Shown here piece by piece: positions 35,101 to 45,126 of a stretch of 64,000 nt of DNA (positions are counted from its first letter, which is position 1; each line of letters begins with the position of its first letter). The notes below the pieces were generated by a model, which made no database searches, had not been told where the DNA came from, and worked only from the letters and a program-made list of their open reading frames with translations. Where the stretch lies: NCBI RefSeq assembly GCF_023016285.1, contig NZ_CP095413.1, positions 62,001-126,000 of the forward strand, read 5' to 3'. Origin of the DNA: Muricauda sp. SCSIO 64092. Its GTDB lineage: Bacteria; Bacteroidota; Bacteroidia; Flavobacteriales; Flavobacteriaceae. The position numbers and the translations under genes are program-made.

Positions 35101-38100
35101 GTAACGGACGCCAGCAACAACTCGGACAGCTGTACCGCTGTGGTGACCGTGGAGGACAAAACGGCCCCCGCACCAAGTTGCCAGGATATCAGCGTACAAC
35201 TGGGCGCCTCGGGCAGCGCAACGATCGCCACATCGGATATCGACAACGGTTCCAGCGATGCCTGCGGTAGCGTTACCCTGGCATTGTCCAAGACCAGCTT
35301 TAGCGCCAACGACCTTGGGGACAACACGGTGACCCTGACGGTGACCGACCCCAGCAACAACTCGGACACCTGTACCGCTATGGTGACGGTTGGGGACAGC
35401 ACACTCCCCACACCAAGTTGCAAGGACACCAGCGTACAACTTGGCGCCACGGGCAGCGCAACGATCGCCACATCGGATATCGACAACGGTTCCTCCGACA
35501 ACAGTGGCGCCGCCGTTACCCTTTCCCTGGACACCACCAGCTTTGGCTGTTCCGATTTGGGGGACAACACCGTGACACTTACCGTAACGGACGCCAGCAG
35601 CAACTCGGACAGCTGTACCGCCACAGTGACCGTGGAGGATAAAACGGCCCCCGCACCAAGTTGCCGGGACATTACCGTGGAACTGGATGCCTCGGGCAGC
35701 GCAACGATCACAACATCGGACATCGGCAACGGCTCCTCCGACAACTGCGGGAGCGTCTCCCTGGCATTGTCCAAAACCGGCTTTGATGCCAACGACCTTG
35801 GGGACAACACGGTAACCTTGACGGTGACCGACCCCAGCAGCAACTCGGACAACTGTACCGCTGTGGTGACCGTGGAGGACAGGACCGCACCTATACCAAG
35901 TTGCCGGGACATTACCGTACAACTTAGTGCGGCGGGCAGCGCAACAATCGCTGTGGCGGACGTGGACAACGGCTCCTCCGACAACAGCGGCACCGCCGTT
36001 ACCCTTTCCCTGGACACCACCAGCTTTGGCTGTTCCGATGTGGGCGACAGCACGGTGACCCTTACGGTAACGGATGGTAGCGGTAACTCGGACAGTTGCA
36101 CCGCCACCGTGACCGTGGAGGACAAGACCGTCCCTACGCCAAGTTGCCAGGACATTACCGTACAACTGGATGCCTCGGGCAGCACAACGATTGCAGCGGC
36201 GGACGTGGACAACGGTTCCAGCGATACCTGTGGGATTGCTTTCCTGGACCTTTCCGAGACCAGCTTTACGGCGACCGACCTTGGGGACAACACGGTGACG
36301 CTTACCGTGACCGATCCCGGCGGCAACTCGGACAGTTGTACCGCTGTGGTTACCCTAGAGGATAGCACTGCCCCTATCCCAAGTTGCCAGGACATTACCG
36401 TACAACTGGACACCTCGGGCAGCACAACGATTGCCACATCGGACATCGACAACGGCTCCTTCGACAACAGCGGCACCGCCGTATCGCTATCCCTTGACAG
36501 AACAAGTTTTGGCTGTTCCGACGTGGGCGACAACACGGTGACCCTTACGGTAACGGACGCCAGCAACAACTCGGGCAGCTGTACCGCTACGGTAACGGTA
36601 GAGGACGATACTGCCCCAACGGCGGTGTGCCAACAGCAGGGGGTCATATTCCAACTGGGTACCAATGGCCTGGCCATTCCGGATGTCGCCCTTCTGGACG
36701 GCGGTTCGAGCACTCCCTGCGGTAGCGTTTCGCTAAATGTAGTCCCGAACAGCCTCACCACTGTTGGCACACACACGGTGACCCTAAGGGCAATCAATGG
36801 CAACAACAAAATGCACAGTTGCACCACCGTGGTGACTGTGGAGGACAAGATCCTCCCCACCCCCATCTGCAAGGGCATTACCGTGCAGTTGGACGCCTCG
36901 GACGGTGCGACAATATCCGCATTGGACATGGACAACGGTTCCTCCGACAACAGCGGCACCGCTTTGGCCCTTTCCCTGGACAGGACAGACTTTGGTTGTT
37001 CCGATGTGGGGGACAACACAGTGACCCTTACCGTAACGGACGCCAGCGGCAACTCGGATGGTTGTACCGCTACCGTGACCGTGGAGGACAACACTGCCCC
37101 CACGGCCGTATGCCAACAACAGGGGGTTACATTCCAATTGGATGCAAATGGCCTGGCCATTGCGGATGCCGCCCTTCTGGACAACGGTTCCAGCGATACC
37201 TGTGGGAGCATTGCCCTAAGGGTGTCACCTAGCAGCTTTACAGCCGATGACCTTGGAGACAACACCGTGACCCTAATAGTGGACGATGGCAGCAACATTG
37301 CGACCTGCCAGACCACAGTCTCCGTGGTAGACGTCACGGCCCCCACGCCAAATTGCCGGGACATCAGTGTGGAACTGGGCGCTTCGGACAGCGCAACGAT
37401 TGCCATATCGGACATCGACAACGGCTCCTCTGACAACAGCGGCACCGCCCCTTCCCTTTCCCTCTCCAAAACAAACTTTGGCTGTTCCAATGTAGGGGAC
37501 AACACGGTGACCCTTACGGTAACGGACGCCAGCGGCAACTCGGACAGTTGTACCGCTACCGTGGCCGTGAAGGACAGGACCGCCCCTACGGCACTGTGCA
37601 AGACATCGGTAGCGCTGGAATTGGGCACCGATGGCATGGCCACCCTGGATGCTTCCCTGGTGGACGACGGTTCCAGCGATAACTGCGGTAGCGTTTCGCT
37701 GAACGTGTTCCCAAGTAGTTTTACAGGTTCGTTCCTCGGCACGAACACGGTAATCTTGAGGGTAATCGATGGCAGCAACAACTCGGACAGCTGCACGGCT
37801 TCGGTGACCGTGGTGGACAAAGAGGCCCCCAACGCCATCTGTAGCGACATCACCGTCCAACTGGATGCAGCGAACAGTGCGACGGTTTCTTCATTGGACA
37901 TCAACAACGGCTCGTACGACAACAGTGGTACCGCTATGTCCTTTTCCTTGGACAGGACCAATTTTGACTGCTCCGATGTGGGGAACAACACGGTGACCCT
38001 TAACGTAACGGATGCCGGCGGCAACCTAGCCGAGTGTACCGCTTTGGTGGCCGTCGAGGATAGGACCCCTCCCACGGCGAGCGATCCGGCACCGATGAGC

Positions 38101-40995
38101 GTACAGTGTCTTCCCGAAGCGGATATCACGGTAGTGACCGATGAAGCCGACAATTGTACGACCATCCCAACGGTCACCTTTATAGGCGATGCAAGCGATG
38201 GGAAGCAGAACCCGGGAACGATTACCAGGACCTATAGGGTGACCGATGCCTCAGGGAACAGTACCCATGTGTACCAGACGATTACGGTAAACGATACCCA
38301 GGCACCCACGGCCAGCAATCCATCACCAATCAACGTACAGTGCCCGTCCGATATCCCCGTTCCAAACATTACAGTGGTGACCAATGCCACGGACAACTGT
38401 ACGGCCAACCCAACAGTGGCCTTTGTAGGTGATACAAGCGATGGCAACAGCAACCCGGAAACGATTACCAGGACCTATAGCGTGACGGATACCGTTGGGA
38501 ACAGTACCACCGTCACCCAGACCATCACGGTGGAAGATACACAGGCCCCTACGGCAAGCGACCCGACACCGATCAATGTACAGTGTAGCGCCCCGGCGCC
38601 GGACACTGCAGTGGTGACCAATGCCACGGACAATTGCGGCACGCCAACCATCACCTTTGTAAGTGATATGAGCGATGGCAACAGCAACCCGGAAACGATT
38701 ACTAGGACCTACAGGGTGGGCGATGCCGCAGGGAACAGTACCACCGTGACCCAGACCATTACGGTAAGGGACACGACACCCCCTACGGCCAGCAACCCGG
38801 TAGCCGTAAGCGTACAGTGTTCCTCCAATGTCCCTGCCGTGGACACCGCGGTGGTGACCGATGTTACGGACAATTGCGGCACACCAACGGTCAGTTTTGT
38901 AGGTGATACAAGCGATGGGAAGCAAAATCCGGAGACGATTACGAGAACCTATCGGGTGAGCGATTTGGCTGGGAACAGTACCACCGTGACCCAAACTATT
39001 ACGATAAGGGATACCACCGCCCCTGCGGCCAGCAACCCAACGGCAGTGAGCGTACAATGTGCATCCAATGTCCCTGCCGTGGACACCACTGTGGTGACCG
39101 GAGTTTCGGACAACTGCACGACCAACCCAACGGTCGCCTTCCTAAGTGATGTGAGCGATGGACAAAGCAATCCAGAAGTCATCACACGGACCTACAGGGT
39201 GAGTGATTTGGCGGGGAACAGTACTACCGTGGCCCAGGTGATAACGGTTAACGACACCCAGGCGCCCATGGCGAGCGATCCGGCACCGATCAACGTACAA
39301 TGCAGTGCTCCACCACCGGATATCACAGTGGTAACCGATGAAGCGGACAATTGTACGGCCAGTCCAACGGTTACCTTTGTCAATGATACAAGCGATGGGA
39401 AACAAAACCCGGAAACAATCACCCGGACCTATCGGGTGAGCGATGTCGCGGGGAACAGTACCACCGTAATCCAGACCATCACGGTTAACGATACCCAGGT
39501 ACCTACGGCGAGCGATCCAGCTCCGATCAACGTACAGTGCAGTGCGCCGGCACCGGATATCACGGTGGTGACCGGTGGGTCCGACAACTGTGGGACACCA
39601 ACGGTGACCTTTGTCAATGATACAAGCGATGGGAAGCAAAATCCGGAAACGATTACGAGAACTTATCGGGTGAGCGATATCGCGGGGAACAGTACCACCG
39701 TCACCCAGACCATTACGGTAAGGGATACCACCCCTCCTACAGCATTGTGCAAGGCGGCAACAATCCAACTGGGTACCAACGGCATGGCCAATTTGGACGC
39801 TTCCATGGTCGATAATGAATCCAGCGATGCCTGTGGGAGCATTGGCCTGGGCGTGTCCCCAAGCAGCTTTTTGGCCACCCACCTTGGTGACAACACGGTG
39901 ACCCTGACCGTGAGCGACAATAGTGGTAATACGGACAGTTGTACCGCCACAGTTACCGTTAAGGACAGCACGGCACCAACGGCCAGTTGCCAGGACATTA
40001 CCGTGGAACTGGACACGACGGGCAGTGCAACGATTGCGGCAGAGGACGTGGACAACGGCTCGTTTGACAACAGCGGTACCGTGTCGCTTTCCCTGGACAG
40101 GACGGGCTTCGGTTGTTCCGATGTGGGGCAGAACACGGTTACCCTAACAGTCACCGAAAATAGTGGAAATACGACCAACTGTACCGCCACGGTAACGGTA
40201 CAGGGAACAACCGCACCGCTGGCCATTGTGACCAACAGCGGACCGATCTGCCAGGGCTCTACCCTACAGTTGAACGAAATAAGTGGCCTGGGAACCTCAT
40301 GGTCCTGGACCAGCGATGGAAATGCCACATTCAGCAATCCTGACGTACAAAATCCTGAAGTGACCAATGTTTCGGATGGGGAAGAGTTCACCCTAACGAT
40401 GGCACTGGCCAATGGATGTACCGTTACGGGCACTACCACTGTGTTTATTCTGGGGCTCCCCGTCCTGGAGACGGAGGACGAACAGGTATTCTGTACCCTG
40501 GAGAACCCTACGGTATCGGATTTGGCAGCTTCCGGCAACGGTACCCTGCGTTGGTATTCGGAAGCGAACAGTACTACGGAACTGGGGACCGATGTTTCCC
40601 TTGGGGACGGTGCCGTCTATTACGGATCGTTGGAGGATGGCAATGGATGTACCTCCGATAGGGTTGCCGTGACGGTAAGGATTTCCATGGAGGGTTGTGA
40701 CGAATTTCCGGACGCGGACAGACGCGGCTTCTCCCCGAACGGCGATGGGGTCAACGACACCTTTTCCATTTCCTGGCTGAAGAACGATTACCCCAATTAT
40801 AGCATGTCTGTCTATGACCGTAACGGTACTATGGTGTACCAAGGGAACATCAGCACACCGGAATGGGACGGCAGCGCGGACCAGGGAATTGTCCTGGGGG
40901 ATGGTAAACTGCCCAATGGGGTGTACTATTATACGATAGATTTCGGGGACGGCACTACACCGCCGGTCCAGGGAATCGTCTATTTGAACCGGTAG
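11176..40995 (+). CDS. Giant BspA/DUF285-HYR surface protein with T9SS type B sorting domain (9,939 aa)
   Basis: A single uninterrupted frame encoding a roughly 1 MDa secreted protein. A signal peptide ([14 protein letters not shown], residues 16-29) is followed by 16 modules (residues 32-7270). Each opens with F-x-TTW-[DN]-T and a PKD-like stretch ([15 protein letters not shown]), then carries 3 to 12 DUF285 repeats of 25 residues, and ends with an HYR-like cap. Next come 21 HYR-like domains (7271-8963), 7 of a second type (8964-9518), two more of the first, Ig-like domains, and a C-terminal domain starting [12 protein letters not shown] (about 9850-9939). That last domain is typical of gliding-motility-associated, T9SS-exported proteins. 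DUF285/BspA repeats are linked to adhesion in other bacteria; a role here as a giant adhesin or surface fibre is inference. GC content by eye is far above the neighbours (57-65% in sampled 60-base lines against 40-47%). Confidence 0.95.
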   Translation: MRTNYPTGPKGSVLPFFICLWMTTGLFAQSEFITTWDTTKPGTTGNNSIHIPARGMYDVDLGNDGTYELKDQEGATEIDVTLFNYPAGEIQVALRNAVSSPSDNLTRIYFNNTNDRQKLLSVDRWGSSIAWSTMEGAFHGCSNLEVKAYDTPDLSSVGDMSKMFMGCSSLKGSRSFDTWDVSNVSNMRWMFSDASAFNGNISSWNTTKVENMFDMFRNAGSFNGAIGSWKTGSVTDMERMFFNASAFDQNLGGWNLAQLTNGTDMLYNCGLSIENWDNTLKGWYGQDFKNTTPIGASGLIYCTAAPERAALTLSITGDSRANTLPTARCQEAAIRLDANGTMTLDPSLVENGSDSCGISSLSVSPNSFTTANLGENTVTLTVTDFNSNTDTCRTTVNVLPYALTMFVTTWDTTKAGTSKGNSITIPARGTYDVDLGNDGTYELVDQTGEITVNVTEHNYAVGEIKVALINATSGKGTLTGIYFNNTGDRRKLLSVDQWGSNMAWSTMEDAFNGCSNLDVKATDVPDLAKVTDMTGMFRGCSSLKGTAGFSNWNTSSVTEMDYTFMDASNFDRDIGSWNVAKVTTMQAMFYGADAFDRDIGSWNVVEVTTMQAMFFGAGAFDRDIGLWNVAKLANGTDMLKYSGLSVANWDATLKGWHKQDLTNTATIGASGLVYCGAVAERAALTLDITGDRAEIPLPKAQCKTATIQLDANGTATLDTSLLDDGSEGCGISISASQNSFTTADVGANTVTLTVTDGNGNTDSCQAKVIVRKDGDDPESLFITTWDTTKSGSSDSNSIRIQARGTYDVDLGNDGSFELFDQSGTIEIDVTVYNYTAGEIQVALRSAISGAGTLGGIFFVNKHDKLKILSVDQWGTDTSWSGSIYGAFWGCANLDVVATDAPDVSQVTSMEGMFGECTSLKGNASFDSWDVSNVRSMRWVFLNATSFNAYIGSWNVAKVTNFGSMFEGATTFNQDIGSWNTSSANGMTEMFKGATSFNQNLGNWYLGELYDAYSGPGPHQNGTGMLDNSGLSGSNWDATIIGWYVQNFTNTPTIGAEGLFYCNAGPYRDAMSFIFVGDKEKVGGPVAQCKQKVTLHLNASGTATLTPDLVDNGSYDTCGIKSLSVSQSSFSTNDLGENTVTLIAFNNRTWGSSCTTTVNVEPRASVFMTTWDTSKTGTGTSDANSITIPALGTYDVDLGNDGSFELFDRSGTIEIDVTDYNYTAGQIQVALRNAVSGTLTGIRFSTTADRQKLLSVDQWGSSIAWSTMEDAFSGCSNLDVKATDVPDLGKVTDMTRMFRGCTSLKGTASFSNWNTSGVTDMDYMFMNASMFDQDIGSWNVAKVTTMQSMFSGASAFDQNLGNWDLGQLTDGDVMLKNSGLSVDNWDATLIGWHKQDLTNTANIGAQGLVYCKAVTERAALTLTISGDSKATILPMAQCREATIQLNFNGTTALDASLVDNGSDDCGTSLSVSPSGFTTNDIGTNTVTLTVKDTTSGETGTCQATVTALAYPTTAFVTTWNTAKTNTHSSRSNEITIPATGTYDVDLGADGSYELTDQTDEITVDVTDYTDSDGNNYAAGEIQVALRNAISGKGDLTRIHFDNGGDREKLLSVDQWGSSIPWSTMEDAFYGCSNMDVKATDAPDLSNVTSMEYMFTGTALKEGTGFSTWNTANVTNMRNMFSGASAFNQDIGSWDTSNVTDMIGMLLGTTAFDHNLGAWDLGKLTNGIAMLNNSGLSVENWDNTLIGWHGQDFTNTPTINALGLTYCRAYKERAALTLDISGDLLSDADPEAACKAAVTLRLGPDGTATLDPYRVDDGSTGCAGISLGLSKSEFSTGDIGEHTVTLTVTDGNDKTVTDGDNKTDECQTTVTVEHPPTDLFITTWDTARPGSDANFVRIPATGTYDVDLGNDGSYELLERTGAIEIDVTYHDYPAGKIQVALRNAISGNGNLTRIHFNGTGDRKKLLSVDQWGSSIPWSTMENAFWGCTNMDVLATDAPDLGKVATMEQMFRLCTSLTGTAGLPTWNTASVTDMDNMFMNATAFNGNIGSWNVAKVTTMQNMFAGASTFDRDIGSWNVAGVTNMLGMFAGAVAFNQDIGSWNTSSVSDMGYMFAVASAFDQDLGSWDTSGVTNMGDMFRDASAFNGNIGPWNTSKVTDMGQMFNGATAFDQSLGGWDLEQLTNGTDMLDNSGLSQDSWDATIKGWHSKEFTNTVTIGADGLIYCKAYAERAELTLDIVDDRAETTPPDARCKSATIQLDPTGTATLTADLVDDGSSDACGISLSISKDSFTTDDIGANTVTLTVTDSNGNKDTCPATVTIEEKSTNPFVTTWDTTKSGTSNGNSIQIPAIGTYDVDLGNDGTYELRDKTGTIEINITEYNYTAGEIQVALRNALTGNLTGIRFNNTGDKQKLLSVDQWGDGIPWSAMGGAFHGCTQLEIEATDVPDMSGVTNMVSMFNGCNSLTGRTGFANWNTGNVTHMGYMFSGASNFNGDIGSWNTAKVTTMERMFSGASTFNGDIGSWNVAKVTSMDRMFFRASTFDQDLDWNTGNVTDMGLMFQKASAFNGDIRSWNTAGVTDMANMFVDATAFDQNIGSWSTGKVVNMAGMFWRASAFNQDIGSWNVGNVTSMRAMFRGASAFDQNIGNWNTSEVTDMTGMLADVTAFDQNLGAWNLGKLTNGMDMLDGSGLSMDNWDATLMGWHGQDFTNTPTVGAEGLVYCRAAIERADLIQNSLKISDDTLSNIQPKAECKDVQVRPDINGVTYLDPSLVDNGSDGCGISLELSHTSFTEVDVEKTVTLTVTDISGTEDSCTATVKIVELDTDLFLTTWDTTKPGTSSRNSITIPAMGTYDVDLGNDGSYELRGQTGTTEIDVTTYNYPAGEIRVALSNAESGNLTRIWFNNTGDRRKLLSVDQWGNEMAWSTMEGAFHGCSNLEIKAIDAPDLGSVTNMGEMFAGCIALTGTTGLSTWNTAKVTNMSGMFASAIAFKGDISSWNTSSVSNMGHMFAVATAFDQNIGSWDTGGVTDMTGMFLSANTFNQDIGSWNVAKVENMDFMFQGATAFDQNIGSWETGNVANMSGMFRQATAFDQNIGSWNMASATNMGSMFREARAFNQNIGSWNVASVTNMGHMFFLATAFDQNVGSWNVAKVTTMQTMFSGATAFDQNIGSWNVARVENMGSLFQDATAFNQDIGSWNVGNVTTMGSMFKGATAFNQSIGSWNVGNVTNMVSMLDGASAFDQNLGAWNLGKLSLGGSMLNGTALSVDNWDNTLIGWYGKNLTNTPTIGASGLTYCKAYEERAALTLKITGDSPEDTDPTPRCKSLVTLTLGTNGTATLDPALVDNGSSDTCASVSLSISPNNFTTSNTGVNTVTLTVTDGNGNSDTCQATVNVWEEDPTSVFVTTWNTTYFGRSDDNSITIPATGTYDVDLGNDGSFELVDQTDITEINVTTYNYPAGEIQVALRNAISGNGTLERISFWTYAYAADRDKLLSVDQWGSSISWSTMRSAFDGCSNLDVKATDTPNLGSVIGMSSMFSGCTSLKGNTSFSNWNTSKVTNMRNMFSGASAFDQDISSWNTGNVASMANMFKGATTFDRDIGSWDTGQVESMSGMFYGATAFNQDIGSWNTSKVYYMTNMFNGATAFDQDLGNLSLKKLAYGAHMLDNTALSVDNWDATLIGWHNQDLSKINTVNIGALGLVYCHAYRQRQELELEFDFNFIGDSPKVSRPVAYCKTASVQLGTNGTVTLEPLLVDNGSYTFCGVESLSYSVSPNIFSTNHLGPNTVTLTVKSASGHTDTCRTTVNVMYHDPKSVFVTTWDTTKTSNGSSESNEIAIPAIGTYHVDLGNNGFYELTNKTGTITVDVTKYFNHTTGNKFTAGEIQVALLNTASENKKLEGIQFNNTGDKHKLLSVDQWGSSIAWTSMEKAFHGCTNLEVKATDAPDLSKVTSMESMFRGCSSFMGNANLSKVTLSNWDTGNVTDMSYMFAGCSAFTGTATDFSNWDTRKVTNMTGMFNGATVFDRDIGSWDVGKVTTMTWMFEDATSFNQDIDSWNTESVSDMTGMFSIASGFNQDIGSWNVGNVTNMTNMFNYATAFDQHLGDWNLGALVTSMRMLDGSGLSIANWDATLKGWHKQDFTNTPTIGADGLVYCTAYAERAALPFNFVGDSPEILPNAECHPSLTLQLDLDASATATLTTDLVDNGSSKTTCGPVSLSLSQSNFTTADLGTKTVTLTATDPNGNTDTCTTTVTVESYAVSTFVTTWDTTKTNVHSSASNSITIPATGTYDVDVGNDGIYDLFDQTDETTVNVTNYSDPDGNNYVAGEIQVALRNHSSTEKLTRIHFNNVGDREKLLSVDQWGSSIPWSTMEDAFYGCSNLEVTATDAPDLSNVTSMYWMFTGCTKLKGETSFSTWNTSNVTDMTSMFSGLTAFNGDIGSWNTGNVTTMVGMLLGTTAFDQNLGKWDLGALSSDSFGGGFAMLNHSGLSVDNWDNTLIGWHGQNFTNTPTINALGLVYCKAYAERDALTLNISGDLVSDADPEAVCKEAVTLRLGPDGTATLAPALVDDGSVGCGGTSLSLSKNSFTTSDIDDKHTVILTVTGGNGKTNSCTATVTVEDAASVFVTTWDTTKSGISDGNSLNIPLSGTYDVDLGNDGSYELLDQGGTLSVDITEHNYTAGEIQVALRNATSGSGDLTGIRFALNQTNDKLKLLSVDQWGSSIAWGSMNNAFAQCSNLDVLATDFPDLSNVTNMGYMFFGCTALKGTTTNNFSGWNTSNVTNMGSLFSGASNFNQDIGSWNTKNVTHMGDMFRNATVFDQDLGSWNTSRVTNMGGMFNGATTFNQDLASWDTGNVTNMFYMFSSASAFNGNINSWNTNKVTSMANMFNGASAFNQNIGSWDTGEVLNMEDMFARASAFNGNIGSWNTARVKNMSDMFRSASSFNGAIGSWNVGNVTNMQRMFFNASVFDQNLGGWYVEQLANGTDMLYNCGLSMESWDNTLIGWKNQDFTNTVTIGASGLTYCTAGTQRAALTLNITGDSAGTPLPLALCQEVVVLQLDTNGTATLTTDLVYDDPGDACGIASLSLSQSSFTISHLGANTITLTVAEGNGDTATCQTTVNVMADDPASVFVTTWDTTKSGSSKSNSITIPATGNYDVDLGNDGSFELVNQEGTTEINVTTHNYPTGEIKVALRNAASGSGNLTGIRFALNQTDDKLKLLSVDQWGGSIAWSTMEEAFLQCSNLDVLASDVPDLSNVTNMSWMFAECTSLKGTATNNFSGWNTGNVTDMEGMFSGASTFNRDIGSWDTSSVTNMKNMFSDASAFNTDIGSWNVSSVTYMDFMFRNASAFDQDIGSWDTSSVSSMWGMFYGATVFDQDIGSWNTASVTRMDGMFYEAINFDQDISSWNTESVINMRYMFHSASTFNRDIGSWNTSEVTDMGNMFYDASAFDRDLGNWDMAKVTNGTGMLDNSGLSVANWDATLIGWYGQRQGFTNDVTIGASGLGYCTATTERAALIDEGFNITGDGVETVPPEALCQQVVVLQLDTNGTATLTTNDVDNGSSDACTKEDVTLSVSQKNFTTANLGANVITLTVTDGNNNTNTCQATVNVWADDPASVFVTTWNTTKSGTTNSNSVRIPAVGTYDVDLGADGSYELTNKNGTIDINVTDHNYAAGQIQVALRNTSGSGGLTGIRFNNGGDRRKLLSVDQWGSDIHWSTMEDAFHGCIYLEIKATDAPDLSGVTNMSKMFKYCSRFLTGTTGLPGWNVSTVTNMSGMFYIARAFNGDIGSWDVGNVTNMSEMFTGCESFEGTTGLSNWNVSGVTDMSYMFSAATLFNADIGSWNTGNVTDMSWMFRFAAAFDQDLDSWNVAKVTTMVNMFRAMDTFDQDLGSWDTGSVTDMSGMFAYTKAFNGDISSWNTSSVNNMSGMFLNAYAFNRDIGSWNTGNVTNMTWMFGTLPNDTNSTSTFNQNIGSWNTSGVTDISYMFSGAGTFDQDLGTWDMGQVTNGTDMLKNSGLSVANWDATIIGWEDQDFTNDVTIGASGLTYCSAATERAALISEGFNITGDSLSNFDPEAACKEEVTLRLGSDGTATLDASLLDDGSWDTCGDLDFKVSDGSGGTVDKRTFTTSHLGPNPVTLTVTDPDLNTDECGATVIVEHPASVFVTTWDTTNGTSITIPATGTYDVDLGNDGTYDLFDQQGTLTVDITNHTADKIQVALRNAVSGNGDLTGIQFNNTGDRQKLLSVDQWGSSIAWTNMEGAFYGCSKMDVRATDAPDLSNVTHMGYMFFMCYSLRGTASFSNWNTSNVTNMTAMFQAAESFDQDIGSWNVSKVTNMNFMFADAESFNKGIDGWDVSSVKNMTEMFSNAWRFDQDIGSWNTSGVTDMGKMFYLAEYFNQDINGWDVSNVRNMEGMFYHAQDFDQDISGWSTGSVTDMESMFNNAYDFNQDISSWDTSEVQNMRNMFIGARVFNRDIGDWNTSKVTDMGKMFYGARAFNGDIGSWNTSGVTDMNYMFSLAEYFNQDISGWNTGNVTNMLSIFNGATAFDQNLGDWGMAKVTDGANMLDDSGLSVANWDATLKGWHGQNLTNTPDIGALDLVYCTAGTERAALTLNIVGDKAGTPLPLALCQQVVVLQLDTNDAATLTPDLVYNGPDNTCGIASLGLSQSSFTTSHLGANTVTLTMIDGHNNTSTCETTVNVWADDPASVFVTTWDTTNDGQSNNNFITIPAIGTYDVDLGADGDYELTNQTVSGSLLVDVTTHNYAAGEIQVALRNTSGSGGLTRIWFNNEGDKKKLLSVDQWGSSISWSTMEKAFWNCSNMDVLATDAPDLSNVTNMGYMFAECTSLKGIATNNFSDWNTSSVTHMKGMFALAATFDQDIGSWNTDSVENMFEMFYDASAFNGDIGSWNTSGVTDMGKMFHFAVTFNQDISGWDVSNVSNMEGMFYHAQDFDQDISGWNTGSVTNMKSMFQNAYDFNRDIGPWDTSEVQNMRNMFIGASAFNGDIGSWDTGKVTDMGYMFYGASVFNGAIGSWNTSNVTNMDSMFGISSSATGSSTFNQDLGSWDTGSVENMADMFNGASAFDQDISSWDTGEVQNMANMFTGASAFNRDIGGWNTSKVTNMSEMFKNASAFDQNLKDWYMGALTTGANMLDNSGLSVDNWDATLIGWHSKDFTNTPDIGALNLIHCRAAIERADLIQNSLKITGDSKAATQTKADCKAATLELGTDGTATLTIEDVDNGSDGCGISLSLSETSFDATDLGGNTVTLTVTDPDSTSKTCTATVTIEDNMAPTPSCKDITVQLDTSGSTTITTSDIDNGSSDNSGTTVSLSLDKTTFGCSDVGDNTVTLTVTDGSSNSDSCTATVTAEDKTAPTPSCQDITVQLDALGSATIVAADVDNGSSDTCGSVTLAVSETNFGTSDLGNNTVTLTVTDPGGNSDSCTATVTVEDKTAPTPSCQDITVQLSASGNATIATSDIDNGSSDNSGTTVSLSLDTTTFGCSDLGDNTVTLTVTDTSNNSDSCTATVTVEDKTAPSPSCRDISVQLGASGSATITTSDIDNGSSDTCGSITLALSTTSFGATNLGDNTVTLTVTDGSSNSDSCTATVTVGDSTLPTPGCQDISVQLSASGSATIATSDIDNGSSDNSGTAVTLSLSKTSFGCSNLGDNTVTLTVTDASNNSDSCTATVTVEDKTAPTPSCRDISVQLGASGSATITTSDIDNGSSDTCGSVTLGLSKTSFGANDLGDNTVTLTVTDGSSNSDTCTATVTVEDKTVPTPNCKDISVQLSAAGSATITTSDIDNGSSDNSGTAVTLSLSGTSFGCSNLGDNTVTLTVTDGSNNSDSCTATVTVEDKTAPTTGCQDLTVELNASGSATIATSDINNGSSDACGSVTLALSKTGFAANDLGDNTVTLTVTDPSGNSNSCTAIVTVEDNTVPTPSCRDIIIQLGTSGSATIATSDIDSGSSDNSGTAVSLSLDRTSFGCSDLGDNTVTLTVTDASNNSDSCTAVVTVEDKTAPAPSCQDISVQLGASGSATIATSDIDNGSSDACGSVTLALSKTSFSANDLGDNTVTLTVTDPSNNSDTCTAMVTVGDSTLPTPSCKDTSVQLGATGSATIATSDIDNGSSDNSGAAVTLSLDTTSFGCSDLGDNTVTLTVTDASSNSDSCTATVTVEDKTAPAPSCRDITVELDASGSATITTSDIGNGSSDNCGSVSLALSKTGFDANDLGDNTVTLTVTDPSSNSDNCTAVVTVEDRTAPIPSCRDITVQLSAAGSATIAVADVDNGSSDNSGTAVTLSLDTTSFGCSDVGDSTVTLTVTDGSGNSDSCTATVTVEDKTVPTPSCQDITVQLDASGSTTIAAADVDNGSSDTCGIAFLDLSETSFTATDLGDNTVTLTVTDPGGNSDSCTAVVTLEDSTAPIPSCQDITVQLDTSGSTTIATSDIDNGSFDNSGTAVSLSLDRTSFGCSDVGDNTVTLTVTDASNNSGSCTATVTVEDDTAPTAVCQQQGVIFQLGTNGLAIPDVALLDGGSSTPCGSVSLNVVPNSLTTVGTHTVTLRAINGNNKMHSCTTVVTVEDKILPTPICKGITVQLDASDGATISALDMDNGSSDNSGTALALSLDRTDFGCSDVGDNTVTLTVTDASGNSDGCTATVTVEDNTAPTAVCQQQGVTFQLDANGLAIADAALLDNGSSDTCGSIALRVSPSSFTADDLGDNTVTLIVDDGSNIATCQTTVSVVDVTAPTPNCRDISVELGASDSATIAISDIDNGSSDNSGTAPSLSLSKTNFGCSNVGDNTVTLTVTDASGNSDSCTATVAVKDRTAPTALCKTSVALELGTDGMATLDASLVDDGSSDNCGSVSLNVFPSSFTGSFLGTNTVILRVIDGSNNSDSCTASVTVVDKEAPNAICSDITVQLDAANSATVSSLDINNGSYDNSGTAMSFSLDRTNFDCSDVGNNTVTLNVTDAGGNLAECTALVAVEDRTPPTASDPAPMSVQCLPEADITVVTDEADNCTTIPTVTFIGDASDGKQNPGTITRTYRVTDASGNSTHVYQTITVNDTQAPTASNPSPINVQCPSDIPVPNITVVTNATDNCTANPTVAFVGDTSDGNSNPETITRTYSVTDTVGNSTTVTQTITVEDTQAPTASDPTPINVQCSAPAPDTAVVTNATDNCGTPTITFVSDMSDGNSNPETITRTYRVGDAAGNSTTVTQTITVRDTTPPTASNPVAVSVQCSSNVPAVDTAVVTDVTDNCGTPTVSFVGDTSDGKQNPETITRTYRVSDLAGNSTTVTQTITIRDTTAPAASNPTAVSVQCASNVPAVDTTVVTGVSDNCTTNPTVAFLSDVSDGQSNPEVITRTYRVSDLAGNSTTVAQVITVNDTQAPMASDPAPINVQCSAPPPDITVVTDEADNCTASPTVTFVNDTSDGKQNPETITRTYRVSDVAGNSTTVIQTITVNDTQVPTASDPAPINVQCSAPAPDITVVTGGSDNCGTPTVTFVNDTSDGKQNPETITRTYRVSDIAGNSTTVTQTITVRDTTPPTALCKAATIQLGTNGMANLDASMVDNESSDACGSIGLGVSPSSFLATHLGDNTVTLTVSDNSGNTDSCTATVTVKDSTAPTASCQDITVELDTTGSATIAAEDVDNGSFDNSGTVSLSLDRTGFGCSDVGQNTVTLTVTENSGNTTNCTATVTVQGTTAPLAIVTNSGPICQGSTLQLNEISGLGTSWSWTSDGNATFSNPDVQNPEVTNVSDGEEFTLTMALANGCTVTGTTTVFILGLPVLETEDEQVFCTLENPTVSDLAASGNGTLRWYSEANSTTELGTDVSLGDGAVYYGSLEDGNGCTSDRVAVTVRISMEGCDEFPDADRRGFSPNGDGVNDTFSISWLKNDYPNYSMSVYDRNGTMVYQGNISTPEWDGSADQGIVLGDGKLPNGVYYYTIDFGDGTTPPVQGIVYLNR
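11269..32985 (+). repeat. 16 tandem BspA/DUF285 modules within the giant gene
   Basis: Module starts (codon for F of F-x-TTW) are at 11269, 12391, 13516, 14671, 15715, 16807, 18148, 19636, 21358, 22591, 23923, 25006, 26521, 27982, 29614 and 31246, all in frame. Lengths run from about 1.04 to 1.74 kb. By my count the DUF285 units per module are 4, 4, 4, 3, 3, 7, 9, 12, 5, 6, 3, 9, 8, 10, 11 and 12, about 110 in all. The unit is W-[ND]-[TV]-x-x-V-x-x-M-x-x-MF-x-x-A-x-x-F-[ND]-x-x-I, 25 residues or 75 bp. Each module closes with an [IN]GA-x-GL-x-YC linker and one HYR-like cap of the C type. Confidence 0.92.
32986..38064 (+). repeat. 21 alternating HYR-like domains (S type / C type)
   Basis: Domains of about 80 residues with the frame [14 protein letters not shown] ... 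SDIDNGSSD ... [11 protein letters not shown] ... [12 protein letters not shown]. Odd-numbered domains read SSDNSGT and FGCSD (S type). Even-numbered ones read SSD[TAN]CG and F-x-A-[NT]-D (C type). The alternation holds for all 21. Each domain therefore has three cysteines, with the middle one at one of two places. The HYR-like label comes from the general pattern of such flavobacterial repeats. Confidence 0.9.
38065..39729 (+). repeat. Block of 7 second-type HYR-like domains
   Basis: Seven units of about 79 residues with frame [13 protein letters not shown] ... TDNC[GT]-x-PTVTFV ... [18 protein letters not shown] ... [12 protein letters not shown]. Each has two cysteines. The block lies between an S-type domain and a C-type domain of the other array, so the alternation resumes after it as if it had been inserted. 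Confidence 0.9.
39730..40995 (+). other. C-terminal end of the giant protein: two HYR-like, Ig-like, T9SS sorting domain
   Basis: Residues 9519-9677 are one C-type and one S-type HYR-like domain. Residues about 9680-9840 contain two Ig-like segments ([11 protein letters not shown], then a [10 protein letters not shown] region). From about residue 9850 the gliding-motility C-terminal domain reads [40 protein letters not shown] and [15 protein letters not shown]. This domain directs export by T9SS and surface attachment in Bacteroidota. Confidence 0.9.
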
Positions 40996-41065
40996 GCAGG
41001 GAAATGTAAAAAAAGTAAGACCAATGGGATTACTAAAAAAGTAAGAGAAATTGGAAAAGTCCTGA

Positions 41066-41329
41066 GGTGTCAACATTGAAGTAGCATTCAAGGGCCATCC
41101 GGACAACTGGAATGGCCCAACAAAAGATTGGAGCAGTTACAGATATTTCCAATGGGACGGGCCAGTTGGAAAATTGCCTACTACAAACTACAGTTTGCGT
41201 TATGTATGCGAACTATGTCCCTGTTTTGAAGTTCTAACAGGACTTAGCTCAGAAATCGACTGGGAATTTGTGGCCAATAAAATGGCCATGGAGTGCCCAA
41301 TAAATCTATTTTCAACTATAGCGGTCTAA
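41066..41329 (+). pseudogene. 87-codon open fragment without a start codon
   Basis: One plus frame is open from just after TGA 41063 to TAA 41327, with protein-like composition (GHPDNWNGPTKDWSSYRYFQ, then RYVCELCPCFEVLTGL) and a cluster of cysteines. There is no ATG, GTG or TTG near its beginning; the first ATGs are close to its end. It may be the tail of a decayed gene next to the giant gene. I recognise no family. Confidence 0.3.
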
Positions 41330-41398
41330 GCTAAGACAGGATAGAAAGCCGTGCATTCATCCAAACTATTTTTATTAGGTTTATGGACAAAAACCGTA

Positions 41399-41749
41399 AT
41401 GCCCAAAACCGAATACCGTATCTATGTTATTGAACTTTCAAAAAAGGTATTTACGGAACATCGCAGATTTCGGGAAGCCAATCCCCAATTTAATGGGGTT
41501 TTGGAATGTTTGTATGTTGGAATGACGAGCAAAACACCCAAAGAACGTTTTTTGCAACATAAAACAGGTTTTATCAATAAAAGAGGGCATAGCCTTTCCT
41601 CCAGTATCGTCAAAAAATATGGCAGCTACCTGCGGCCCAGTCTCTATAACCATATAGCCCCATTAACCAACAGGGAAGAGGCTTTACGAATGGAAGAGCG
41701 TTTGGCTTTGGAACTGCGCAGGAAAAGATATGCGGTTTGGTATAACTGA
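41399..41749 (+). CDS. GIY-YIG-like domain protein
   Basis: 116 residues from ATG 41399; a GTG at 41351 would add 16 residues of less typical sequence. YRIYVIEL near residue 6 and CLYVGMTSKTPKERFLQH near 35 match the two opening elements of a GIY-YIG nuclease fold (Y-x-Y ... YVG-x-T ... R). EEALRMEERLALELRRKRYAVW resembles the helix carrying the metal-binding Glu. Small stand-alone GIY-YIG proteins are common and mostly uncharacterised. Whether this one cuts DNA is unknown. Confidence 0.65.
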   Translation: MPKTEYRIYVIELSKKVFTEHRRFREANPQFNGVLECLYVGMTSKTPKERFLQHKTGFINKRGHSLSSSIVKKYGSYLRPSLYNHIAPLTNREEALRMEERLALELRRKRYAVWYN

Positions 41750-41779
41750 TTTAGGTGCCTTGGAACACCTCAAGTAATC

Positions 41780-42484
41780 TTACCCCCTTTTGGCCATTGC
41801 CTTTAACAACCCAAAAACATATTCCTTGTATTTTCCCCCAATGGGAATCTCTTTGTCCCCAATTTCTACATCAAGTGCCGTATAGGCCGTAATCTTGTTC
41901 GTATTCACCACATAGGAACGGTGCGTTCTAAGAAAATGCGAAGGTAATTGTTCCGCAAACCTCCCCAACTGTTCTTTGACCACCAGTCTTTTGTCCTCCA
42001 AATGGATACGGATATAGTCCTTTACACTTTCAATATAAAGCACTTGGTCCAACACTACTTTAATCCGCTTTTTATTGAAGGCCACATAAATATGCTCAAC
42101 GGGCAGTCCGTGTGTCCGAGATCCAACATCCTCGGAAAGGGGAAGAAGCTTGTTCACCGCCTTAAAAAAACGGGTAAAGGTGACGGGTTTTAAAAGATAG
42201 TCCACCGCCTCGTATTCATAACTTTCAAGGGCATATTCCCGGTAGGCCGTGGTGAATATCACCTTGGGAGGACTTGTAATGGTCTTTAAGACATCAATAC
42301 CCGTAAGCTTGGGCATTTGAATGTCCAAAAAAATAACGTCCACTGTGGTGGTCCGTAAAAAATCAATCGCCTCTACGCCGTCCTTGAAAGATCCCAAGTG
42401 CTCCAAAAAAGGAACTTCCGCAATGTGTCCTTCCAATAGGGAACGTGCCAACGGTTCGTCATCTACAACAATGCACTTAATCAT
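41780..42484 (-). CDS. LytTR-family two-component response regulator
   Basis: 234 residues. The receiver domain (1-120) has the acidic pair VDDEP at residues 7-11, phospho-acceptor Asp in VIFLDIQMP near residue 57 and the conserved Lys in VDYLLKPV. The C-terminal LytTR DNA-binding domain (about 130-234) has IYVAFNKKRIKVVLDQVLYIESVKDYI and FLRTHRSYVVNTNKI. It overlaps the upstream kinase gene by 8 bp, so the two form a coupled pair. Targets are unknown; the divergent serine hydrolase gene is a neighbour to consider. Confidence 0.95.
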   Translation of the reverse strand: MIKCIVVDDEPLARSLLEGHIAEVPFLEHLGSFKDGVEAIDFLRTTTVDVIFLDIQMPKLTGIDVLKTITSPPKVIFTTAYREYALESYEYEAVDYLLKPVTFTRFFKAVNKLLPLSEDVGSRTHGLPVEHIYVAFNKKRIKVVLDQVLYIESVKDYIRIHLEDKRLVVKEQLGRFAEQLPSHFLRTHRSYVVNTNKITAYTALDVEIGDKEIPIGGKYKEYVFGLLKAMAKRG

Positions 42485-43577
42485 AGGCGGATAAGGTGTT
42501 TATGACCAATTCAACTTCATACATCTCCTTTTGATCGTTATTTTGAAAACTGTACTGTTGATACAATTTAGACAATTGCTGCCTTAGGTTGGTTACTCCA
42601 ATTCCTTTGGTATAGCCCATACCATCATTGACCAAGTCTTGATTTTTGGTGTTCTTAACCCTAAAGTATAGTGTTTTTTCCGCTATGGAAAGCCGTATCC
42701 ATATTTTGGGTTGTTTTAGCTGGCCGCTGGCCCCATGTTTAAAGGCATTTTCCACAATGGAAAGTAACAGTAATGGAGCAATCCTTACATCTCCGTGGAT
42801 ATCCTTATCGTAGTCCAGGGAACAGTCCAGTTCAATAGCGTCCCCAAACCGCAAGTGTTCCAGGGCGATGTAGTCTTTGATTAGCTTGATTTCATTCCCA
42901 AGAGGTACAAACCTATCGTTGCATTGGTACAGAATATAGTCCAAAATGGACGCCAGGGCTTCCACCATTTTAGGGGCCTTATCCGATTTCTGTACGGTGA
43001 GGGCATAAAGGTTGTTCAAGGTATTGAACAAAAAATGCGGATGGATCTGCGCTTTGAGTGCATTGAGTTCCGCCCTGTTTTTATCCCGTTGTAACTCCAG
43101 TGCATGACGCTTTGTCTCGTTACTTTCATGGACTATATTGGTCAAGGTCATGACCAATGTTGCCGTTAACAGGGCCGGTATATAACTGGTGATCATATGG
43201 GATATATCACTAAAAATCTCCAATATGGATTCTTGCAAAAATGTTCCTTTTCTAAAAATGGGTTCGTAGAGGTAAACATTCACCATTCGATCAAAGGCCC
43301 CAGTGAAATAGAAAAGCAGACCGGACATGATCATAAAAACCAAATACCGCTTCTTTTTCCAAAATCTGGGAATCCAAACAAAATTGAATACATAGGCCGC
43401 AACAAGCATCGCAGGTACCCGTTTAAGATTCTGCAAAAAAATGAGGGCCATCCTTTGCTCGTTCCCATCTTTAAAGAACTGTATCAGGGTAAAACAGGTT
43501 AAAAGCAGGCACCAAAAAATTAAATGCCTTTTGAGCCCCAATCCCGTATTTGTGCTGTTGTACGACTCCCTTTTCAT
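42477..43577 (-). CDS. LytS/YehU-type sensor histidine kinase
   Basis: 366 residues. Four hydrophobic segments (about residues 15-170) without a large sensor domain are followed by a helix and the His_kinase domain. The phospho-acceptor His is in LKAQIHPHFLFNTLNNLYAL (near 190), the N box is SIVENAFKHG (near 285) and the ATP-lid glycines are in GIGVTNLRQQL. This is the usual kinase partner of LytTR regulators in Bacteroidota. The stop overlaps the regulator start by 8 bp. Confidence 0.93.
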   Translation of the reverse strand: MKRESYNSTNTGLGLKRHLIFWCLLLTCFTLIQFFKDGNEQRMALIFLQNLKRVPAMLVAAYVFNFVWIPRFWKKKRYLVFMIMSGLLFYFTGAFDRMVNVYLYEPIFRKGTFLQESILEIFSDISHMITSYIPALLTATLVMTLTNIVHESNETKRHALELQRDKNRAELNALKAQIHPHFLFNTLNNLYALTVQKSDKAPKMVEALASILDYILYQCNDRFVPLGNEIKLIKDYIALEHLRFGDAIELDCSLDYDKDIHGDVRIAPLLLLSIVENAFKHGASGQLKQPKIWIRLSIAEKTLYFRVKNTKNQDLVNDGMGYTKGIGVTNLRQQLSKLYQQYSFQNNDQKEMYEVELVINTLSAYD

Positions 43578-43773
43578 CGTTTCGAATCCCTAAAAATAGG
43601 GAAATACCCCTGCTCAGATGATGTTTGTGGACGAAACCCCGCCAAGCGACGACGGATACGGCGTAACCGCCCATAGCGTATCTCCATAGGTTATAACCGA
43701 CTTTCCGGTTGCACCCTACCGCAATTGGGCCATTTTTAGGATAGGCGATGCCCATCCATTTCATCTTTGAAGC

Positions 43774-45072
43774 ATGAAAAAGACACGATTGGACAAACCC
43801 AAAAGACGACTATTGCGCAGTATAGGTTTTATTTTCTGTATATGGCTTGGTTGGACCATTTATGATCATACCACATGGGTCCTATTTCCCAAGGACGCCT
43901 ATCCGTTTACCACAATGACGGTCAACAATGCATACACTACCCAAATTCAAAAAGCGGAAAAATGGATGAAAGGAGTGACCAAAAGACTTGATGTCCCTTC
44001 CTTTTCCATTGCCGTTGGCCATCAAGGCAACATAATCTGGTCCGCCACTGAGGGATATGCCCATATGAAATCTTTGACCCCCGCAACACCCCAGACCCAA
44101 TACCGTGTAGGAAGCACTTCAAAGGCCATAACCGCTACCGGAATTGCTTTATTGGTAAATAAGGGGCACATCAAACTGGACAATTATTTAGGTGATACCA
44201 TTGCCAATTGGCCCAAAAAGAGATGGAATTTTACAACGAGGCAACTGTTGAGCCATACGGCCGGTGTAGGTAACTATAAAGATTTTGGGATTGCTTCGGC
44301 AAGGTATACCCTGTGCAATTGCCACCAGTTCACTTCGGCATCGGAGGGCATCAAAGTATTCAATCGCTATCCATTGCTTTACCAACCTGGCAGCGATTTT
44401 AAATATTCCACTTTTGACATAAACCTGGCCAGCGTGGTGTTGGAACAGGCTGCTGATCAGCCTTTTTTGGAGTATATGCAAGAACATGTATTCCATCCCT
44501 TGACCATGGACAATACCTATGCCGATCATACCCGGCGGGGAACCCAACATTTGGCAACATTCTATGAAACCTCTAAAGGCTATTACAGGGAATATAGAAC
44601 CATGGGTATATTGGACGATGCTAACCTGAGCTATAAATGGGCCGGTGGGGGATTCATTTCCACTCCAACCGATTTGGTCAAAATGGGAAACGCTTGGTTA
44701 TCCGGTCCTTCATTTTTATCATCCGCAATCCTAAAGGAGTTTTGGAGCCCAGTGCAATTGGATGATGGCAACATCAATGAACAGGAATATGCCTTGGGCT
44801 GGCGTTCCTGGTTAGCCTATCAAAGTAAGGAGATTTTGGACAACACATCTGTTTGGATGGTGCACCACGGGGGAGTGAGTAAGGGATCGATGAATTTTCT
44901 GGTGATTTTTCCCCAATATGATTTGGTCATCAATGCCTCCATGAACGCAAGGGCCCAGACCTTTGGTGATTTTGCAAAAGAAGTACGACGACTGGCCAAT
45001 TACTTTTTAACCGATTTGCCAAAACAACCCTTACCACTCTATAAGGAAATCAAAGCAAAAACTTTTCCATAA
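43774..45072 (+). CDS. Serine beta-lactamase-like hydrolase (LACTB/PBP type)
   Basis: 432 residues. The N-terminal hydrophobic helix (SIGFIFCIWLGWTIYD) suggests membrane anchoring or export. The beta-lactamase/PBP-like domain has the nucleophile motif S-T-S-K in YRVGSTSKAITATGIALLV, the second motif Y-S-T in FKYSTFDINLASVVLEQ, and H-H-G-G in VWMVHHGGVSKG. SxxK, YST and HxG is the combination I associate with LACTB-like peptidases rather than with true class C beta-lactamases (Y-x-N). Function as a peptidase or esterase is inferred. It is divergent from the LytS/LytTR pair with 196 bp between. Confidence 0.88.
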   Translation: MKKTRLDKPKRRLLRSIGFIFCIWLGWTIYDHTTWVLFPKDAYPFTTMTVNNAYTTQIQKAEKWMKGVTKRLDVPSFSIAVGHQGNIIWSATEGYAHMKSLTPATPQTQYRVGSTSKAITATGIALLVNKGHIKLDNYLGDTIANWPKKRWNFTTRQLLSHTAGVGNYKDFGIASARYTLCNCHQFTSASEGIKVFNRYPLLYQPGSDFKYSTFDINLASVVLEQAADQPFLEYMQEHVFHPLTMDNTYADHTRRGTQHLATFYETSKGYYREYRTMGILDDANLSYKWAGGGFISTPTDLVKMGNAWLSGPSFLSSAILKEFWSPVQLDDGNINEQEYALGWRSWLAYQSKEILDNTSVWMVHHGGVSKGSMNFLVIFPQYDLVINASMNARAQTFGDFAKEVRRLANYFLTDLPKQPLPLYKEIKAKTFP

Positions 45073-45126
45073 GTCGAAAAAAATGTAGGCCAACAAAAAC
45101 TCAATCATATAATCCTAAAAAGGCTC

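Noticed and set aside
32181..38177. 1,998-codon open frame on the minus strand
   Set aside because: It is the complement of the HYR-like array. The GC-rich repeated codons of the sense frame rarely create stops in this antisense frame. It has no signal peptide, domain or promoter of its own, and its sequence repeats in step with the sense domains.
11176..40995. A toxin or contact-dependent system (CDI/RHS-like) at the end of the giant protein
   Set aside because: The C-terminus is a T9SS sorting domain, not a toxin. No immunity-like gene follows, and the repeats are DUF285 and HYR-like, not RHS or YD.
43471..43764. 97-codon minus-strand frame upstream of the histidine kinase gene
   Set aside because: It overlaps the kinase start in another frame and covers the divergent promoter region; no domain was recognised.
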